A DNA stretch of 64,000 nucleotides from Paenibacillus melissococcoides (GTDB taxonomy: Bacteria > Bacillota > Bacilli > Paenibacillales > Paenibacillaceae). Position 1 is the stretch's first letter; each line of letters opens with the position of its first letter. The stretch lies in the NCBI GenBank assembly GCA_944800085.1, contig CALYLO010000012.1, positions 1 through 64,000 on the forward strand. Reading direction: 5' to 3'. The translations under genes and the position numbers were made by a program. Below the pieces are notes generated by a model. The model saw only the letters and a program-made list of their open reading frames with translations, searched no databases and was not told where the DNA came from. Below, in pieces: positions 1 through 10,111 of the stretch.

Positions 1-1
1 G

Positions 2-181
2 GCTACAGCCCGTGGTGATGTAAACCGTATGAAGAAGCTCAAGCGCCAAGTGGATAAGATGGTTGCGGATCTTAAAGAAGAGGTTCAGCGGTGCGTATCG
101 GGTTGGGTACATTCCAAGTTAACGTTATCAGTGAGACGATGGCGGCCATTACGTGTGATCGATGCGGGAAGCAGAAGCTGA
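2..181 (+). CDS. unrecognised basic ORF fragment at left edge
   Basis: An open frame enters from the left edge and stops at 179-181, giving 59 residues without a visible start. The first half is charged and could form a helix (MKKLKRQVDKMVADLKEEV); the rest is basic and featureless. A second tiny frame at 139-195 carries a CxxC pair (TCDRCGK). Since the next genes are frameshifted phage packaging genes, this may be the broken 3' end of a phage gene in two frames. No family is recognised. I see no gene between 196 and 379; a good Shine-Dalgarno at 365-370 belongs to the next gene. Confidence 0.2.
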   Translation, partial: ATARGDVNRMKKLKRQVDKMVADLKEEVQRCVSGWVHSKLTLSVRRWRPLRVIDAGSRS

Positions 182-379
182 CAACGCGGAGCTGAAGCGT
201 CAGCGAGACATGGAACGCAGGATTCGGGTAACCTTCTTGGGAGGGTAAATTTGGTAGAAATTGGTAAACGGGTCCTTCCGGAGGGGGTGGGGGGTATGCG
301 GGTACTCGCGACCCCGAAATCCGGCCGAGTATGAAATTTTTAAATCCTTGTGCATGTGCATGTTAGGAGGTGTATTGCG

Positions 380-870
380 TTGGATGTTTCCAAGCTATTT
401 AAAGTTATAGATGGAAAAGTATGTATTTCGTCGCTGGCATTAAAACGGTTTTGGGATTCACCGGAATACGCTTCAAAACTACGTAAAGCAAGGATTGGAG
501 CGAGAACAATTGGATGGTATCAACTCCTATCGGTGATCAGTTCATGGCCGAAAAAAAAGGAGCTTCAGCAGGTGACGGTGAAGAGTCGCTTGCACAAATG
601 AAGCTCAGGTACGAGGCACTGCTCAAAAAGGAACAGTCCGAGGCGGCCTACATTGAAAAATGAGGTTGAACGAGGCGAGTACATCCGGCGGACTGATGCC
701 GTAGGTGATATGCAACGCTTTTTTGTTACGTTGCGTCGAAGTTTGACGGAGTCGCCGGAAAATAGCGACGGAGGTTGCGCCATACGTAACACCGGAGCAA
801 GCCCGCAGACGAACAAATATAGCGGATGTCGTACATGGGGTATTGCTCAGATGTCCGTCAGGGGGGTATA
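380..870 (+). pseudogene. phage terminase small subunit (Nu1-like), frameshifted
   Basis: The likely start is TTG at 380, nine bases after AGGAGG (365-370). The reading moves through three frames. The first runs 380 to about 540 (DVSKLFKVIDGKVCISS, WDSPEYASKLRKAR). The second begins near 543 (MAEKKGASAGDGEESLAQ, then KLRYEALLKKEQSEAAYIE). The third frame carries NEVERGEYIRRTDAVGD, and a further shift near 765 gives EVAPYVTPEQARRRTNIADV. The pieces join into one roughly 160-residue protein with an N-terminal DNA-binding-like part and a central charged helix, as in Nu1-type small terminase subunits. The position directly before the large terminase supports the role. At least three indels break it, through real decay or sequencing errors. 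Confidence 0.55.
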
Positions 871-872
871 CG

Positions 873-2707
873 ATGCGAAAAAAGCAAGTAAAGAAGTAGT
901 AGAAGACGTTGCGCGGTGGATAATCGAAGCCGCCGCTGTCCTTCGACCGCCCGAAAAGCTTACCGTGTCCGAGTGGGCAGATCGGCATCGTGTATTGGAT
1001 AGCAAGACATCCGCCGAGCCCGGCCAGTGGAGTACAGACCGCACGCCGTACTTGCGCGGTATCATGGACGCGCTGAACGATTACCGCGTCGAGAGATCGT
1101 TTTGTCAAGCCACGCAGGTAGGCGGAACGGAGACGTTAAACAATATGCTCGGCTACATCGTTGCGCAGGATCCGATCCGGTACTGATCGTCTATCCTACT
1201 CTGAGTTGGCCGAATACACGTCAAAAAACCGGCTGGTCCCAATGATCCAGCTTAGCCCGGCGACCGCCGAAAAGTACCGGGCGGACGACAGTAAGATCCT
1301 TGAGCTACAGTTGGACGGCATGTATGCAGTCTTAGCCGGCGCGAACAGCCCGCTTCGCTCGCCTCCCGACCGATTCGGTATTTGCTCATGGATGAAGTGG
1401 ACAAATTCCCGAAAAAACGCCGGCAAAGAAGCGGATCCGCGCGCTTGGCGCGGAACGACGCGGACGTTTAACTTCAACCGGAAAATCATCCAGACATCGA
1501 CGCCGACGGTCCGATCCGGCCCATTTGGAGCGCTCATGAAGGATGCGCGGTCAAGCTGGAATATTACGTCCCTTGCCCTCATGCGGCCATTACCGACGTT
1601 CGTTTTCAAACGGCGGGAAAACTGGCGGCGGGATTGTCTACGACAATTCAAGACACCAGATGAGGTCCGGCTGACCGCCTATTACGAGTGTGAGGAGTGC
1701 CAGGGCATTATCCAGGATCGACACAAGCCGCTATGCTACGGGCGGGCGAATGGGCGGGACGAAAACGGCAAGTTTTACGCGGCCGCAAGACATCGTTCCG
1801 GCTCAACGCCATTTACAGCCCGTGGCTGCGCTTCGGGGATATTGCCTATGAGTTCCTGACCAGTAAGAGCGAGCCGGAACTGCTGCAGAACTTTATTAAC
1901 AGTTGGCTTGCGGAGCCTTGGGAACAAACGACAGTACGGATGAACAGCTCCGAGCTGACCAAGCGCTCCAGCGGTTATGACGATGGCATTGTACCGCCGG
2001 GCGCGCTGCTGCTGACTGCGGCGTGGATGTGCAGAAAGACCGTTTTACTACACTATCCGCGCCTGGGGCGAGCGCATGACGTCTTGGAATGTCCGCACGG
2101 TTTCTGCGAGACCTGGGACGAGATCGAGGAGGTGATGAATCTCCCGTACTACACACCGACGGAGTAGAGTTTTTCGCCCTGTGCGGTATCGACTCAGGTT
2201 ACAACGCGGATGACACTTATAGCTTCTGCGCGCTCAACAGCGAGTGGGCCGTGGCGGTCAAAGGGGCGTCTGGCGCTGTTAAAGGAAAATTCAGCTTGAC
2301 CACACTTGACCGGATCGAACGTAATCTGTTCGGGATCCGGCTTTTTTGTTGGACACGGGCTACTACAAGGACTTTATTTCCAACCGCATCAACCGGCCAC
2401 GGAACAGCCGGGGCGCGGCTTGTATATGAGGGGTGCGACGAGGCTTACACCGCCAAGTGACGGCGGAACACAAGGTCAAGAAGAAGGCCGGAACAAGACG
2501 ATCGAAGTTTGGGAGAAAAAGACGACAAGCGCTGATAACCACTATCTGGACTGTGAGGTTTACGCGGCGTTCGCGGCCGATTACCTGGGAGTTCGGTACC
2601 TAAAGCGGATGCCTTCCCCGCCTTCCCCGCCTGAATTGGCAGTGCAGACTGCCCGGCCGCGGTCCATAAAAGCAGTTGGATACGAGGAGGTGACGACCAA
2701 TGAATGA
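873..2707 (+). pseudogene. phage terminase large subunit (GpA family), heavily frameshifted
   Basis: This is the DNA-packaging ATPase/nuclease of the prophage, split over many frames. ATG 873 gives the right protein only if one A is added to the run at 878-883. Recognisable blocks follow in order: WADRHRVLDSKTSAEPGQW (about 970-1030), the ATP-binding stretch QATQVGGTETLNNMLGYI (about 1108-1165), VLIVYPTLELAEYTSKNRL (about 1190-1240), the Walker B-like LLMDEVDKFPKNAGKEADP (about 1383-1440), CGVDVQKDRFYYTIRAWGE (about 2020-2075), and a C-terminal segment in the frame ending at 2707. Together they cover about 610 residues, the usual GpA length. I count roughly ten frame changes. The stop overlaps the next start (2700). 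Confidence 0.7.
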
Positions 2708-2920
2708 CGAGAAAAAGCAGCTTCTCCGGGAGCGACTGAAACGGATCAACGAGGCGATCGACGCTATCATGTCGGCGGCCAGGAATACACGATCGATAAT
2801 CGCCGGCTGCGCCGGTCGGACTTGGGAACACTTCTCGTTGAGCGCGATCGCATCGAGCGCGAGCTGGCGATTGTCGAAAATGACGGCATCTTTACGGCCG
2901 CGGTCTTTTGGAGGAGGTGA
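2700..2920 (+). pseudogene. gpW-like head-tail joining protein, one frameshift
   Basis: ATG 2700 overlaps the terminase stop. The first 24 residues (MNDEKKQLLRERLKRINEAI) continue, after a shift near 2775, as GQEYTIDNRRLRRSDLGTLL and VERDRIERELAIVENDG, stopping at 2918-2920. The joined protein is about 72 residues, mostly helical, with the SGGQEYTIDNRRL-type centre typical of small gpW-like connectors that lie between terminase and portal. Family knowledge: gpW-type proteins join head and tail or stabilise packaged DNA. The frame break is most likely one inserted base in the GGCGGCC stretch. Confidence 0.5.
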
Positions 2921-2922
2921 TA

Positions 2923-4390
2923 ATGAACATGAATCGACTAGATAGGGCCATTGCCGCCGTGTCCCGCGCTGGGCATACAAGCGCGCTGCCTGGCGGCGGG
3001 GCAATGGCCCGTTCAATGTATAGTAGAATTCGACGAGCTTGTCGGATCGCGCTCTCAGCTTCAACCTAACCCGGCCACCCGGACATGGATGAGCAGCCGC
3101 CCGTAGAGGCATGGGAGCGCGGGCGGATCCGCGGCCCGCGCCGCAAGACATGGAGCGGAACAGCGACATCTGGCAAGGCCATACTCCTTGCGGCTTTTCC
3201 AGCGCGGAGTCATCGGCGAAGGACTGGTCGCTGGCAATCAAAGGCGGAGGTCCGGGCGCGGGCCCGAAACGATTAACGCGCCTGTGGGAAAGGAGTTGAC
3301 GCAAAGCTGAAAATTGTGATGTCACAGCCTCCAGGACTTTACGGAGCAGTTGGAGACTATTCTACCCGCCGGATTGTGGATGGCGGGATTTTTTTGTCAA
3401 GGTGTACACCGAGGATAAAAGATTTCCGTTTAAGCTGCAGCTACGCACCGTGGATGAGCTTGACACCACGAGCGGCCGTTCGGCATCGAATCGACGAATA
3501 AAAACGAGATCATTGACGGTGTTGAGATCGACTCATATGCAAACATGTCGCCTACCACTTCAAAAAGTACAAGGGGACGTTACAGGTTCAAGGGGAGTCG
3601 TCCGGATAAAGGCGGAAGACGTAATTTTCTGCACCACAAGTCAGATCCGCGTCGGTCCGGGAGATTTCCGAGCTGGCGACGGCCCTGAACCGGGTTAAGG
3701 ACGTGAACGAATTTTTGGAGGCCGTGAATATTAAATGGAGCGTTGTACTTGCTTGTTCTCGGTGTCTTCATCAAGAAGGCCCTTCCGGGCGGGGACCGGC
3801 TTGGCCGTCTGAACCAACATGATCAAAGCCAGTCGAGGGGAGATATGACGGCATGTAGCTTGAGCCCGGCATGATTGGTGAGCTCAACCCGGGGGATGAG
3901 GTCCAGACGGTCATACCGTCCGGACAGTCCTCAAATACCGCGCAGCACGTCACGACCATGTTGCGCCTCATTGGGGCCAGTGTTGGGCTGAGCTATGAGG
4001 CAAGTCAGCCGCGACCTGGGCAATGTGACATACTCCAGTGCACGTCAAGGTGTCGTAGAGGATCGCAAGACGTACAAGCGATAATATCCGATCTTTGGTA
4101 AACAGGGTTCTGACACCGATTTTTCACGAATTTATTGCGTCGCAGATCCTTGTCGGTGCATTGCCGGCACCGCCGAAAGCGGATATTGAGTCGATCGCCA
4201 AGCATGTATGGATTCCGTCGGGCTCCGCATGGATAGATCCGACGCGGGAAGTCGCGGCGAACAAAATCGCGCTTGAGACAGTCAAACCACCTTGGCGCGC
4301 ATCTGCGCAGAAAACGGGGAGGACTGGCGGGAAGTCATCGAGCAGCGCGCTGCCGAGCGGCTGCTTGAACAGGAAATGATGAAAGGAGGA
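2923..4390 (+). pseudogene. phage portal protein (lambda family), heavily frameshifted
   Basis: The start is ATG 2923, right after the preceding stop. N-terminal NRLDRAIAAVS is followed in another frame by WAYKRAAWRRGNGPFN. The core appears in pieces: ARDMERNSDIWQGH (about 3145-3190), FQRGVIGEGLVAGNQRR (about 3197-3245), EIIDGVEIDSYANM (about 3510-3550), PGMIGELNPGDEVQTVIPS (about 3867-3920), QHVTTMLRLIGASVGLSYE (about 3943-4000), and the signature C-terminus ICAENGEDWREVIEQRAAE (4298-4360). This order is that of lambda gpB-type portals, about 490 residues. Some ten frame changes prevent translation as drawn. The final frame runs without a stop into the protease gene. Confidence 0.7.
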
Positions 4391-4397
4391 ACTGAAG

Positions 4398-4990
4398 GTG
4401 TCAAAAATCGAATTCCGGCGGTGCTGCATAGAAACGGGCTGAAAACAGGAGAACTGACACGCGCATGGAGCATCGACGGATCGACGATCAACGAAGAGGA
4501 ACGCACCGTCGAACTGTCTTTCAGCTCTGAAGAGCCGTACCAGCGATGGTTTGGAAATGAAATTCTGAGCCATGATGTCGGCGCAGTGGACTTATCCAGG
4601 CTCCAGGAGGTCGGAGTTCTCCTCTTTTCCCACGGCCGGGATACCCGATATGGACGAATGCCTATCGGGGACGTCGAAAAGGCTTGGATAGATGCGAATA
4701 CTCGAAAGGCCCGCGCCCTTGTGCGCTTTGACGATGATGAGGACTCAGAAAAAGTCTTTCGGAAAGTCGTCAAAGGCTTCATCAAGGGCGTTTCTGTTGG
4801 ATATTCGGTGTCCAACTGGGAGGAAGTCAAAGCGGGCAGCGTGTCCGCGAACGGCCGCCACCAGGGGCCTGCATATGTGGCCCTGAAGTGGCAGCCATTT
4901 GAAATTAGTATTGAGCCTACGCCAGCGGATCCAACCGTCGGCGTCGGAAGAAGCGCTGATTCCAATGCTAGCGCCACCACAAACCAATGA
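4398..4990 (+). CDS. prohead protease, HK97/U35-like (start region shifted)
   Basis: The main open frame (through 4990) contains LTRAWSIDGSTINEEERTV, LLFSHGRDTRYGRMPIGDV, ARALVRFDDDEDSEKVFR and FIKGVSVGYSV, the order seen in phage maturation proteases that trim the capsid. AAAGGAGG at 4382-4389 points to a GTG start at 4398 (VSKIEFRR), which lies in another frame, so a shift is needed before about 4435. Without it, the ORF is fused to the portal C-terminus upstream. The expected catalytic histidine is plausibly in FSHGRD. The product is about 197 residues. Position between portal and capsid supports the assignment. Confidence 0.6.
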
Positions 4991-5006
4991 AGGAGATGAC
5001 TTGAAT

Positions 5007-6441
5007 ATGCCCAGGATTAAAACATGTTGCCCTTGCGGCACAAGAACTTGTACATGCACCAGACACAGGAGTGAGCACCAGGCGCACGTCGGGGGCTGCC
5101 CCAGCTAGTGAACCCGCTGCCCGTTCAGTGGAGCCAGACGCGGCGGAGGCGGAACGGGCGCGCACGACGGAGATTATGGACTTGTGCCGCACCTTTTCCG
5201 TCGAGCCGGACGAGTATATCCGGAGCGGCGCCGAGGTATCCGCCGTAAAAGATGCAATTCTTGAAAAGTTGCGCACCGCGCGACAGCCGCAAACGCCGGC
5301 CTTAGGCGCGGTTCATGTGACGGTGGAGGAAACGGACAAGATCCGTGCTGCTGCTTCTGATGGCTTACTTCTGCGCGCAGGTGTGGTTGTAGCGAAACCG
5401 GCACCCGGCGCGAACGAATTCCGAGGCATGAGTCTCCGCGACCTTGCGATCGACTGCGCTACTCGAGCTGGCGTGGTAAATGCGCACCGTATGGACGACA
5501 GGGAACTGCTCAAAACCGTGCTGCAGCGCGATGGCAACAACATGTTCCCGGACAGCACATTCCAAGGCATTTTGTCCAACGCCGTTGACAAAACGTTGTC
5601 TAACGCCTATCAAGAGGTGCCGACCACGTTCCAAACATGGACAAGCAAGGGCAGCAACAGCGACTTTAAAGCCGCTGAGCACTACCGCATTTCCGAGGCT
5701 GGTGAGCTGGAGAAGACGCCGCAAAATGCGGAAATCCCATATGACGATCCGATGAAGGATGAGAAAGTTACGAAGTCGGTGATCACCTACTCAAAGCGCT
5801 GGGGGTTTACACGTGAGGCCTTCATAAATGACGATCTGTCCATGCTCAACCGCGTACCACGCGCCTATGTCACAGCGGCCAAACGCGGGCTGAATCGTCT
5901 TGTGTACAAGATGCTGGCAACCAATCCGGTCATTTTTGACGGGAAGCCGCTGTTTGACGCAGCGCATAAAAACCTGGGAACCATCCTGGACGTGCCGAAC
6001 GAAAAGACGATGAGCGAGGCGCGCACCGCGATGCGCCTCCAAAAGGCCATTCGAGGCCTGGCTACGCTGAACTTGACGCCGAAGTACATGCTGGTACCTG
6101 CCGCGTTGGAAACGGAGGCGATGAAGTTCATCTATTCGCCAACTGACATGACGCAAGGCAACAGCGCAGTAATCAACGTGTTCCGCAATGCAACTACGTT
6201 GATAGTTGATGCAGAGCTGGATGCGTACAGCCCATCGGCTTGGTATCTGTCGGCTGATCCGAGCACAGTAGACACAATCGAGGTCACTTACTTGCGGGGC
6301 CGTGAAGAGCCGACACTTGAGACACACGTTGCCTTTGATCGCCTCGGCATGGAGTTCCGCATTTACTTTGATTATGGTGTGACCGTCCTGGATTCCCGTG
6401 GCTTGTACAAAAACCCAGGTAAGGCAACCGACGGCCAATAA
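5007..6441 (+). CDS. major capsid protein (Mu gpT-like), frameshift near start
   Basis: The long frame from 5071 (GTG) to 6441 encodes 456 residues. A better start is ATG 5007 (MPRIK) after AAGGAG at 4990-4995. It joins the long frame if one base is dropped in the AAAA near 5020, giving HVALAAQELVHAP before the rest. Residues 1-120 are acidic and scaffold-like; from about residue 125 (GMSLRDLAIDCATRAGV) to the end the protein resembles Mu-like gpT head subunits, with KSVITYSKRWGFTREAFIND and NTLIVDAELDAYSPSAWYL-type segments. The N-terminal part may be a linker or scaffold removed by the upstream protease. Well expressed late phage gene; AAGGAGG follows for the next gene. Confidence 0.75.
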
Positions 6442-6455
6442 GGAGGAATGCTATT

Positions 6456-6749
6456 ATGACTAAAAAACTAATTGCAAAGACACCGATCGGCTATGCCGGT
6501 CATCTCCTTTCCCCTGGCGACTCGATCCGCGAGCACATCCATGATCAGACATTCATCGCCTTGCTTTTGGAAAAGGGCCATGCGATGGAAGTGGAGGTGG
6601 AGACGGCAGCCCCTGCTCCAGCAGAGGCACAGGAGCAGCCGGAAGAAGAGGCCCCGCCAGCAGACAAGCAGCCGGAGGAAGCTCCTACAGCAGAAACTCC
6701 GGAGAGAAAGCCGGAAGCACCGCCAACGGGCCGGAAGCGTGGCAAATGA
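6456..6749 (+). CDS. small phage head-region protein, unknown
   Basis: This 97-residue protein starts at ATG 6456 behind AAGGAGG (6440-6446). The first 45 residues are compact (KLIAKTPIGYAGHLLSPGDS). The rest is a low-complexity tail rich in Pro, Glu and Ala (EQPEEEAPPADKQPEEAPT) ending in a basic GRKRGK. It lies between capsid and connector genes, so a head accessory or decoration role is possible, but no family is recognised. Its stop overlaps the next start in ATGA. Confidence 0.6.
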   Translation: MTKKLIAKTPIGYAGHLLSPGDSIREHIHDQTFIALLLEKGHAMEVEVETAAPAPAEAQEQPEEEAPPADKQPEEAPTAETPERKPEAPPTGRKRGK

Positions 6750-7093
6750 AGAGCTTCAACGACTATTTGGCCGATGACTTGAGCATCTTCATCAATCCGG
6801 ACGAGATGGGAGAAATGGCCGTTGTCGACGGAATGGAGTTGCGCGTGACTATCACGCACAACTCCATTGATGAGCGCAAGCGCCTAATCTCCAGAGGCGG
6901 CTATGACGGTCAACCGCAAGGCCTGTATCACGTCACGTTGACGATGTACGTCCGCCTGTCTGACCTGGGCTATGTCCCGGTGCGGGGCGATCTGATGGTC
7001 ATCAATGGGCGGGAATATACCGTCATTGGGGCGGGCGAGGAAAAGGGCCTTGTCACGGTCCGATTGGAGCGAAACGGAAATGATTACATCTGA
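6746..7093 (+). CDS. phage head-tail connector-like protein
   Basis: The product has 115 residues. ATG 6746 overlaps the previous stop, showing translational coupling. The N-terminus (FNDYLADDLSIFINPDEMGE) and the beta-rich rest (MELRVTITHNSIDERKRLIS, GDLMVINGREYTVIGAGEEK) resemble small head-tail joining proteins of the gpFII/Gp10-type fold, which occur at this place in such head modules. The reading is inferred from position and pattern rather than a clear motif. An overlapping tail gene starts at 7080. Confidence 0.5.
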   Translation: MKSFNDYLADDLSIFINPDEMGEMAVVDGMELRVTITHNSIDERKRLISRGGYDGQPQGLYHVTLTMYVRLSDLGYVPVRGDLMVINGREYTVIGAGEEKGLVTVRLERNGNDYI

Positions 7094-7643
7094 TTCAAAG
7101 AATTTTAAAGAGGCTGCGATTGCCGTAAAAAAGCTGGCTCAAAATGCGCCAAAGGCAATCAACCGCGCTTTCGCACGAACCGGGCAGAGGGTGCAGACGG
7201 TAGCCGTGCAGGAAGTCCGGAAAGAATACATCATTCGCGCTGGTGATGTAAAAAAATACGGAAACCTGAAACTGACCCAGCGAAATGACGACATTGAGTT
7301 CAGGTCACGCGGCCGGAATATCCGGCTCATCCAATTCAAGACAACTCCGTCGCGGGTTGTCCAGCGCCGGCCGAAAGTGTTAAAGGCTGCGGTCAAGCGC
7401 GATGGCGGCAAGAAGCAGATTTCCGGCGCATTTGTACAGCATATGCGAAACGGAAGCCTAGCCGTTTTCCGCCGGAGAGGCAAACAGCGGTTACCAATCG
7501 AGCAGCTTTACGGTCCCGGTGTGCCGATCATGCTCAACTCGGCCAAGATCCGGGACAAGTTGCAGGATGAAATGACGAAGAAGCTCGAACAGCGTCTTGA
7601 ACACGAGATGAATAGAGCTATGAAGGGGGCGGGGTTTAAATGA
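7080..7643 (+). CDS. phage minor tail protein Z-like (tail completion)
   Basis: The start is ATG 7080, overlapping the upstream stop at 7091-7093; the ORF is open further upstream, but an earlier start would lie far inside the neighbour. The 187-residue product is very basic. It contains the pattern of gpZ-type tail completion proteins: NFKEAAIAVKKLAQNAPKAI, RAFARTGQRVQTVAVQEVRK, YIIRAGDVKKYGNLKL, and a C-terminal helix rich in Lys/Glu (MTKKLEQRLEHEMNRAMKG). Family knowledge: gpZ acts at the head-tail junction. It fits between connector and sheath genes. The stop overlaps the next start (ATGA, 7640-7643). Confidence 0.6.
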   Translation: MITSDSKNFKEAAIAVKKLAQNAPKAINRAFARTGQRVQTVAVQEVRKEYIIRAGDVKKYGNLKLTQRNDDIEFRSRGRNIRLIQFKTTPSRVVQRRPKVLKAAVKRDGGKKQISGAFVQHMRNGSLAVFRRRGKQRLPIEQLYGPGVPIMLNSAKIRDKLQDEMTKKLEQRLEHEMNRAMKGAGFK

Positions 7644-8153
7644 CAGTTTCGCTTTTGGTTCACGCCCTGGCTGAGCACCTGCTCAGCCTCCTGGCGACGT
7701 ACCACACGGCCCAGGGAGCGAAGGCGGGCGATATAGACGGCGAGTATAAGCCGGTGAATGTGTATGAATGGTACGTTCCCCTGCCGGATCAAAAGCGGAG
7801 GCAGTCGGACTATCCGTTTATTGAGATCCGGCCATACCACGGCAAGCGTACCGGTATTGATCGTCATGCGCTTGTTGAGCTCACTTTCGGCGTGTTTTTC
7901 CCGGGCCGAAGAGGAGCCAGACGGATCAAAGAATGTGGGTGCAGGTGCGTATGCTCTCATGAACCTGATGGAGTACGTCGAGATTGAGTTGTTCCGGCAG
8001 CCGATCATCGGTGGCCGGTACCGGATCCGTCCGGATTACGAATGGACCATTCCGGAGGAACAACCCTATCCGTATTTCCTCAGCACGGCAATTACGGCGT
8101 GGGATCTCCCAAACATCATTAACGAAAAAGGAGCGATACAAGCATATGGCTGA
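7640..8153 (+). pseudogene. phage tail/terminator-region protein, one frameshift
   Basis: ATG 7640 overlaps the previous stop. The first frame (to about 7900) gives VYEWYVPLPDQKRRQSDYPF and ALVELTFGVFFPG. A shift in the run TTTTTCCCGGG (7896-7906) continues it as NVGAGAYALMNLMEYVEIEL, RIRPDYEWTIPEEQPYPYF and AITAWDLPNII, stopping at 8151-8153. The joined 170-residue protein looks like a phage tail terminator or Mu gp37-type protein that sits just before the sheath gene. I cannot name the family firmly. The stop overlaps the sheath start (8146). Confidence 0.5.
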
Positions 8154-9555
8154 ATTTTTCCACGGCTCGCGGGTACGCGAGAAAGCGACACCAGTAACAG
8201 GCACGACGGCAAATACGTCGTTGCCTGTTTTTTTTTGGTACGGCACCGATCGGCTCTGTAAATGAACCGGTTCGTGTGTCGTCAAAGGCGGAAGCTGCTG
8301 CTATATTCGGCTATTCGACCGACTTTGAGAGCTATACATTACATGAGGCGATGGAGAGTCATTTTACGCTGTACAAGCAGCGTGAGGCCATCCTGGTTAA
8401 CGTGATGGATGTTTCCGAGGCCAAAAAGAGCAACACGGCGACGATTGACTTGTCTAAGTCAGTCACGGAGACATCGATCCTCTACCCTATCCTGGAGTCA
8501 GTCACATTGAAAGGCGCGGCTGAGCTTGAGAAAGGAAAGGATTACGAAGTCGAGCTGGACAACGAAGGCTACCTCGTGATTACGATTCCGGAAGGCTCGG
8601 CGGTGAAGCTACCGGCAACCGGCCTGACGCTCACCTGCGACATGCCTGACGTGAGCAAGGTCAAGCCGGCGGACATCATCGGCGGTATCCAGGGCGACAC
8701 CCGGACGGGCTTAGAGCTCCTCGATGCTATGATGCCGCTGCTGGGTGACATACCTAAGCTTGTCCTGGCACCGAAGTTTAGCGCCGATCCGACGGTGGCC
8801 GACGCGATGGCCGCCAAAGCTCAAGGCATCAATGGCATTTTCAAGGCTGTTACGCTTGTTGACATCGACACCACGGCGGCGAAGACGATCGCGGCAGCGA
8901 TCGACGGGAAAAAAGGCGAACGACCCGGGCGTATATATGTGCTGGCCGAAGGTGGTCCGCAATGGCCTGCAGTACCACATGAGCACGCACGTCGCGGGCA
9001 TCATTGGTCAAATGGACTCGGACAATGGCGGTATTCCTACGGCGTCGCCGTCGAATCGCCAGATGGTGGCGGACGGCTGCGTATTGGCAGATGGCACGCC
9101 AATGCTTTTGGGGTTCGAGCAGGCCAACAAGCTCAATGCCCAGGGCATCGCGACGGCGATGCGTTTTTGTTAACGGCTTCGTGTTGTGGGGTAATCGGAC
9201 ATCAGCTTACCCGGACAACAAAGACATGAAGGACAACATGCTTGCATCGAAGCGAACCATGTTTTGGATAAACAACTTCGTGATCACTGACACCTTCCAG
9301 GACATCGATCGCCAGGTCAACCGGAATTTTATCCAGATGATCATTGATAAAATCAGCCTGAAATTTAATGGGCTTGTTTCCGCTGGCGCCATCCTGGGTG
9401 GTCGAATTGAGTACGACCCGGGGGAAAACCCTGAAGAGGACTTAATGAACGGCATTGTCAGATTCAAGCTCTTTGTCGGTTTGACACCGATCGCGGAAGC
9501 TATCGAGTTCACGCTGCAATTCGATACCAATTACCTCAAGGCATTGGCGTCCTAA
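8146..9555 (+). pseudogene. phage contractile tail sheath protein (FI-like), three frameshifts
   Basis: ATG 8146 gives MAEFFHGSRVREKATPVTGT, then the frame breaks in a nine-T run (8228-8236). The second frame carries NEPVRVSSKAEAAAIFGY, DMPDVSKVKPADIIGGIQ and AKAQGINGIFKAVTLVDIDT; it breaks at an A run (8909-8914). The third frame gives NDPGVYMCWPKVVRNG, MSTHVAGIIGQMDSDNGG and SPSNRQMVADGC; it breaks at a T run near 9166. The last frame (VLWGNRTSAYP through IEFTLQFDTNYLKALAS) ends at 9555. The joined protein is about 470 residues, the normal size for P2 FI-like sheaths. All three lesions are at homopolymers, so this may be intact in reality. Confidence 0.75.
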
Positions 9556-9571
9556 AAAGGAGGGAAACAAC

Positions 9572-10096
9572 ATGCGCAATCAAATTGACGAAAAGCTGAT
9601 TGAGTATAGCGTATTTAAAGATTCTGATCTGTATTTGGGGAGTGCTACGGTACAGCTGCCGAATATGCAGGGGATCACGACGCAGATCAAAGGCGCGGGT
9701 ATCGGCGGGGAATTTGAGAGCATCACGCCTGGCTATTTCAGCTCCATGACAATGAGTCTCAAATGGCGCACCGCGCCGGAACCGGCATCGGTCATCCTCA
9801 TGGAGCCCGTAGCGCACCTGATCACTTTCCGGGGCGTGATTCAGAGATTCGATAAAGCGGCAATTAATTACTTTGATGTTGGCAAAAAAATTACGGTCAA
9901 AGCGTTCACAAAGAACTTTGACATGGGTCAGGCAGACAATCTGGCAACGATGGATGCAAGCACAGAGCTTGAAGTCCTCTATATCAAGTCTGAAGAGGAC
10001 GGAAAAGTGCTGTTTGAGGTTGACAAGTTGAATAATATATACGTCGTCAACGGCAAGGACTGGAGCGAGAACCGCCGCCGGATGCTGGGGCTGTAA
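9572..10096 (+). CDS. phage major tail tube protein (FII-like)
   Basis: This is a complete 174-residue protein with AAGGAGG (9557-9563) before ATG 9572. It matches P2 FII-like tube proteins in length and order: an N-terminal YSVFKDSDLYLGSATVQLP, a GITTQIKGAGIGGEFES loop, LKWRTAPEPASVILMEPVAH, and a C-terminal VDKLNNIYVVNGKDWSENRR. Tube proteins polymerise into the inner tail tube that the sheath contracts around. The sheath-tube-E order is the standard one for P2-type tails. No defect seen. Confidence 0.8.
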   Translation: MRNQIDEKLIEYSVFKDSDLYLGSATVQLPNMQGITTQIKGAGIGGEFESITPGYFSSMTMSLKWRTAPEPASVILMEPVAHLITFRGVIQRFDKAAINYFDVGKKITVKAFTKNFDMGQADNLATMDASTELEVLYIKSEEDGKVLFEVDKLNNIYVVNGKDWSENRRRMLGL

Positions 10097-10111
10097 GGGA
10101 GGTAATGAACG

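Noticed and set aside
4292..4990. Portal-protease fusion protein
   Set aside because: The single frame starts with the portal C-terminus, but neighbouring genes are full of indels and a ribosome site with GTG 4398 lies between; a lost stop by frameshift is simpler.
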